In this document: one piece after another, positions 15,187-18,644 of the stretch
Layout: every line of letters starts with the position of its first letter
Numbering within the stretch: position 1 is the stretch's first letter
DNA from: JAAYCO01 sp964632015
GTDB taxonomy: Bacteria; Planctomycetota; Phycisphaerae; SM23-33
Direction: 5' to 3'
NCBI GenBank assembly: GCA_964632015.1
Contig: CAZWAT010000033.1
Span: forward strand, 1-18,644
DNA: 18,644 nucleotides
The notes under the pieces: generated by a model
Told to the model about the DNA's origin: nothing
Database searches by the model: none
The model's input: only the letters and a program-made list of their open reading frames with translations
Made by a program: the position numbers and the translations under genes

Positions 15187-16878
15187 CTAGCGAATCAGGT
15201 TCGTCAGTTCTTGAAGCATTTCATTGGCAACTCGTATCGTCCTGGCATTTGCCTGGAAACCATTCTGGGCCTGCATGAGGTTGACGAATTCCTCTGCGGT
15301 TTCAACGTTGGACTTCTCAAGAGACCCGCCGCTGACCGATCCGGCCCCACCGCCCATAGCTTTCGTGACGATCGCTTCACCACTGTTGGTGGATGCGATA
15401 TACGCATTGTTACCAACGCTCTGAAGACCCGCGGGATTCTGGAAGGTTGCCAGTTTCAATGCGGCGATATCCCGCCGGACGCCATTACTGAACACGCCCA
15501 CAATTACGCCGTCCCTGTTCACAGACAGACTCGAAAGCCAGCCTGATGAGTATCCGTTTTGCCCACTGGGAGCGACCGTGGACGAGCCGCCGAACTGGCT
15601 TAACCCGTCGAATGATCCGATCGTGCCGAAATCAAGATCGATGGTCACAATGTTAGTTGGATCATTTGCATAGGTCAGGCGGAACTGGTTCGTGTCGGTC
15701 ATCGCGTTGCCGTCCGGCCCCGTCACCTCCGCTGTGCCACCATAGCTTCCATCAGTGAGGAACCGTATGCCGTTCACGCGACGATCGACCAGTTCGACAT
15801 CTCCACTGATACTCGTCATGACGAAGTCCCAGGTATTTCCGTCAGGTCGTCTGACAAAGGTGCCCGTCAGCACGTGGCCTACACCCTGGGAGTCAAATAT
15901 CTCGTAGTTGATTTCCTTGCTTTCCTCGCCACCCGCGGTCAGAACCTCGAAATGCTCGGGCAAGGGGAATGCGCCATCAGGATTGCTCGCGTTGGCGGCA
16001 TATTCGAGCGTCACATCTGTCTGACTGTAACCTGTCGCATCGTCAGAAATCCGGATCGCGCCGTTAATCAGTGTAGTCGTAACTCCGGGGCATGCGTTCG
16101 AAATGGCGCCGAGCAAATCGCCGATGGTGTCGCCATCGCTGATTGTATAGGTGAATCCGTCTTCTGAGCCACCAATGTACGACCCGTCAGGCTTGATGCC
16201 TTGTATTGTTATCGTGTCGCCGGCAGCGATATTGGAGCCTTTGATCTCCGTCAGCAGATTGTTCTCGCTGGCGAATACGCCGTCAGCAAGGGTGAACGCT
16301 AGTGTTGAATTGAGCACGTTACGCGTCGGCTGAGTGACGTCGGCAGAAAGATTGCCGGTGAAATACATCTCGGTCGTTGTCTGGGCGGGCATTGCGACGT
16401 CATAGGGAATACGGATCGCGGAATTGCTTTCGCTTTGAAAACCTTCCTCGATACCTTCGGTTCCGATTCGCTGCACGCGATAGCCGGTTGCCGGATCGAT
16501 AAGGTAGTATTCGCCATCAACCCCAAATGAGCCTACCCGCGTGTAAACGTTGTTCTGGCCGCTGTTGAGCACGAAGTAGCCATCGCCGTCAATGGCCATA
16601 TCGAGCGGTCTACCGGTATTATAAACATCGCCCTGCGTCATGTTTCGGTCGACGCTGGCTACTTGCACGCCGCTACCCACCTGCATCGGGTTGGTGCCAC
16701 CAATCATATCGGTTGGTTGAGATGATTCTCGCACCGTCTGACTTAGCAGGTCGCTGAACGTTACCCGGCTGGCTTTGTAGGCTGTCGTATTGATGTTTGC
16801 AAGGTTGTTACCGGCCACGTCCAACATTGTCTGATGGGACTTGAGTCCCGATACGCCTGACTGTAATGCATTACCCAT
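15187..16878 (-). CDS. flgE: Flagellar hook protein FlgE with a hook IN insertion
   Basis: Structural subunit of the flexible hook. At 563 residues it is longer than the E. coli protein (402). The N-terminal axial signature is MGNALQSGVSGLKSHQTMLD and VAGNNLANINTTAYKASRV; the central part has GRPLDMAIDGDGYFVL and YTRVGSFGVDGEYYLID; and the C-terminus has LEKSNVETAEEFVNLMQAQ and FQANARTIRVANEMLQELT. The region at about 205-295 (GDTITIQG, DGDTIGDLLGAISNA, INGAIRISDD) resembles the hook IN domain found in FlgE and FliD proteins and probably lies on the outer surface. AAGGTG precedes the ATG, which is 25 nt after the flgD stop. Hook length is expected to be set by FliK, encoded two genes upstream. 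Confidence 0.95.
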   Translation of the reverse strand: MGNALQSGVSGLKSHQTMLDVAGNNLANINTTAYKASRVTFSDLLSQTVRESSQPTDMIGGTNPMQVGSGVQVASVDRNMTQGDVYNTGRPLDMAIDGDGYFVLNSGQNNVYTRVGSFGVDGEYYLIDPATGYRVQRIGTEGIEEGFQSESNSAIRIPYDVAMPAQTTTEMYFTGNLSADVTQPTRNVLNSTLAFTLADGVFASENNLLTEIKGSNIAAGDTITIQGIKPDGSYIGGSEDGFTYTISDGDTIGDLLGAISNACPGVTTTLINGAIRISDDATGYSQTDVTLEYAANASNPDGAFPLPEHFEVLTAGGEESKEINYEIFDSQGVGHVLTGTFVRRPDGNTWDFVMTSISGDVELVDRRVNGIRFLTDGSYGGTAEVTGPDGNAMTDTNQFRLTYANDPTNIVTIDLDFGTIGSFDGLSQFGGSSTVAPSGQNGYSSGWLSSLSVNRDGVIVGVFSNGVRRDIAALKLATFQNPAGLQSVGNNAYIASTNSGEAIVTKAMGGGAGSVSGGSLEKSNVETAEEFVNLMQAQNGFQANARTIRVANEMLQELTNLIR

Positions 16879-16903
16879 GATTCACCTTCTGTATTTACTT
16901 GAA

Positions 16904-17269
16904 CTACTTGATTGACTGCACGTCTTCGACTGGCACCCTGTACTGACCGACATTAAGAACGATCTGGCCATCAAGAAGGTCAACACTATTGACCGGCCCG
17001 TAATAAGCTACATCGCTGCCTTCAGGGGTGAACAAGACCTCCTTGCCCAGCATGGCGGTTGCCTGAGACATCTGCTGAGCAGAAAGAATCTGCGCGAAGC
17101 TTGAATTCATGTTTTCAAGCTGCTCCAACTGCGAAAGCTGCGCCAGTTGGGCTGTCATGTCGCTGGAGTCCATCGGCTCGAGTGGGTTTTGATTCTGAAG
17201 CTGCGTGACAAACAGCTTCATGAAATCGGCCTGAAGATTGGCTGAACTTGTACCCGTTATGGTTGGCAT
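16904..17269 (-). CDS. flgD: Short hook-capping protein FlgD
   Basis: Forms the cap on the growing hook under which FlgE subunits fold. The 121 residues contain the N-terminal FlgD signature: LQADFMKLFVTQLQNQNPLE followed by PMDSSDMTAQLAQLSQLEQL. A helix (NMNSSFAQILSAQQ) and a short beta-rich end with MLGKEVLFTPEG and VNSVDLLDGQIVLNVGQYRV follow. It lacks room for the larger Ig/Tudor-like domains of the 231-residue E. coli protein, which places it among short FlgD types. It starts 8 nt after the fliK stop with AGGAG 5 nt before the ATG. The fliK-flgD-flgE order is a classical hook gene cluster. Confidence 0.93.
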   Translation of the reverse strand: MPTITGTSSANLQADFMKLFVTQLQNQNPLEPMDSSDMTAQLAQLSQLEQLENMNSSFAQILSAQQMSQATAMLGKEVLFTPEGSDVAYYGPVNSVDLLDGQIVLNVGQYRVPVEDVQSIK

Positions 17270-17277
17270 TGTTTCTC

Positions 17278-18644
17278 CTATATCCAGACGTTCAAGAGCC
17301 CTTCCCCGACCCCAGCATGGTGCTGATGAGCTTCGGCCTCGTTTGACGTGGGTTCCTGATTCCAGGAATATCCACGTTGCTCACCCTGTTGACCTTGCTG
17401 TCCACCCGAGCCCTCACCGGGGGCATTCCAACCCTGCGGGGCCTGCTGGCCGGCAGAGCTTGAACCCATCTCGACGCTCACCTGTCGCAGGTTGACGCCG
17501 GAATCAATCAGCCGCTCCACAAGTGCGGACGCCTCGCGCTGAACCTGCTCGAGAATCTGAGGGTTTTCGACTCTCAGAACACATCTGACTGAATCGCCCC
17601 GCGCCTCAAATGACGCCCTGACCGCACCAAGCTCAGGCGGGTCAAGACGCACGATGATCTTCTGACCAACTTTTCCCGCGACCAGCCCATCCGCAAGCTG
17701 ATCCACCAGGGACACATCCTCCCCCGGCGAAGCAACAAATCCCCTGTCAACTGGCGGCGGAGATTGGACGCCTTGCATACTTAGCACCTCTGCCTGAGGT
17801 GATGCACCCAACTGCGCATTAATTCCAAGACCTTCAAGTCCGGCTTGTGACTTTCCAAGCTCCGTGACGGGAGCTGCTGAACTATCACCCGACTTCATAA
17901 GGTGAGCGACCTGCGCACCTGCCGGTATCTGATGAGGTGCATTGCCGGCATTGGTCGATGAATGGTTTCCTGAAGATTCCGTCGATGCCTTAATCGATGC
18001 GTTAGTCGCACCAACTTGTAATTCCGCCGGGTGGTATTCCTGTTGCCCTGATTGGCCCTGCTTTACGCTCGTCTCGCCAGCCAAGGATCGCTGGGCGGTT
18101 ACAGCGTCGGCCAATTGCGGCTGATTCACCGGCTCTGGGACAGAGGCGGAGGTTTCTGGCGACGGCTGCGCAAGCTGAGTATCCGCCTTGTGTGATTGTG
18201 ACATAATCAATGGCGACGTGCGAGCAGCCTCGTTGCCTGCGGTTGTTACCACCAGCGGAACAGTTGACTGATTACCGGCACCCGGAGTCGCACCTGCCGG
18301 AAGATCAGCACCCGACTTCACGAGATCGGCCAACGTCATCGCAGCCGCCTCACCAACCCACGGCAAGGCGCCGTTGGCAGATGCTTCCTCGACATGGGAC
18401 GTGCCCTGCTCGACAGGACTGGCCTCTTTTTGGGTACCGGAATATGACTGAAGCATCTCAAGCACCATTGCGGCAAAAGGATGCTCCGCGATGGTATCAG
18501 CATCCTCAATACCCAAGGCATCGCAGAGAGCCATCTTTATTTCTTCGATCAGTTCCGCCTCACCAGGGTGGCGACCGGTCTGGTCGGGCAACAGCGGTGA
18601 CACTCCCTCTTTTGATAACTTCGCCAGCAGAATCTGAATGAGGT
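17278..18644 (-). CDS. fliK: Flagellar hook-length control protein FliK, 5' end cut by window edge
   Basis: FliK measures hook length and switches the exporter from hook to filament substrates. The frame is open from the right edge to the TAG at 17278-17280. A GTG at 18603 exists in frame, but a helix-like run ending ILLAKLSKEG continues upstream of it to the edge, so the true start is probably outside. A long low-complexity middle rich in Ala, Gln, Ser and Thr matches the ruler region. The C-terminal Flg_hook domain lies at roughly 17460-17710 on the DNA, with the signature KIIVRLDPPELGAVRASF and a following helix with ILEQVQREASALVERLIDSG. The extreme C-terminus is Gly/Gln-rich. The family is identified from the C-terminal domain plus flgD and flgE directly downstream. 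Confidence 0.9.
   Translation of the reverse strand, partial: LIQILLAKLSKEGVSPLLPDQTGRHPGEAELIEEIKMALCDALGIEDADTIAEHPFAAMVLEMLQSYSGTQKEASPVEQGTSHVEEASANGALPWVGEAAAMTLADLVKSGADLPAGATPGAGNQSTVPLVVTTAGNEAARTSPLIMSQSHKADTQLAQPSPETSASVPEPVNQPQLADAVTAQRSLAGETSVKQGQSGQQEYHPAELQVGATNASIKASTESSGNHSSTNAGNAPHQIPAGAQVAHLMKSGDSSAAPVTELGKSQAGLEGLGINAQLGASPQAEVLSMQGVQSPPPVDRGFVASPGEDVSLVDQLADGLVAGKVGQKIIVRLDPPELGAVRASFEARGDSVRCVLRVENPQILEQVQREASALVERLIDSGVNLRQVSVEMGSSSAGQQAPQGWNAPGEGSGGQQGQQGEQRGYSWNQEPTSNEAEAHQHHAGVGEGLLNVWI

Noticed and set aside
1..18644. Mobile elements, CRISPR arrays, tRNA or rRNA genes, prophage or defence genes
   Set aside because: No transposase, integrase, regular short repeats, cloverleaf or rRNA-like stretch was seen. 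The window is ordinary housekeeping and flagellar DNA.

Overview
The window looks like part of a chromosome from a diderm, flagellated bacterium, most likely a planctomycete (Phycisphaerae-like). This is inferred from gene content and protein style: an archaeal/planctomycete/chlamydial-type pyruvoyl arginine decarboxylase, a BamD-like TPR protein next to LptE, an FtsH with planctomycete-like wording around the pore loop, and a complete L-ring/P-ring flagellar gene set. No rRNA or other taxonomic marker is present, so the assignment rests on recognition alone. The DNA is moderately GC-rich and almost entirely coding. I see no mobile elements, tRNAs, rRNAs or CRISPR arrays.

Layout. (1) Positions 1-1240, minus strand: a polyamine pair, pyruvoyl-dependent arginine decarboxylase (arginine to agmatine) followed by agmatinase (agmatine to putrescine), the latter cut by the left edge. 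(2) 1241-1571: divergent intergenic region. (3) 1572-3139, plus strand: a two-gene envelope operon, a BamD-like TPR protein overlapping an LptE-like lipoprotein. (4) 3140-3315: intergenic region with an AT-rich dyad and possible promoter. (5) 3316-5334, plus: ftsH, ending in a strong intrinsic terminator at 5355-5393. (6) 5410 to the right edge, minus strand: a tightly packed flagellar rod/hook operon read right to left as fliK (cut by the edge), flgD, flgE, a membrane-anchored PilZ/YcgR-like gene, flgF, flgG, flgA, flgH, flgI, flgJ, flgN, flgK, a possible 29-codon ORF, flgL.

The flagellar genes are nearly in assembly order: hook-length control and hook cap, hook, distal rod, P- and L-ring with their chaperone, rod cap, the FlgK/FlgL chaperone, then the two hook-filament junction proteins. 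Several neighbours overlap by ATGA or TAATG, which implies translational coupling and a single long transcript that starts beyond the window. FlgH/FlgI together with LptE and the BamD-like protein argue for a real outer membrane carrying LPS-like material.

I did not find a clearly novel system. The points most worth a second look are the PilZ protein embedded between flgE and flgF with a degenerate second motif, the small ORF and hairpin directly before flgL, and an FlgH with no lipobox cysteine.
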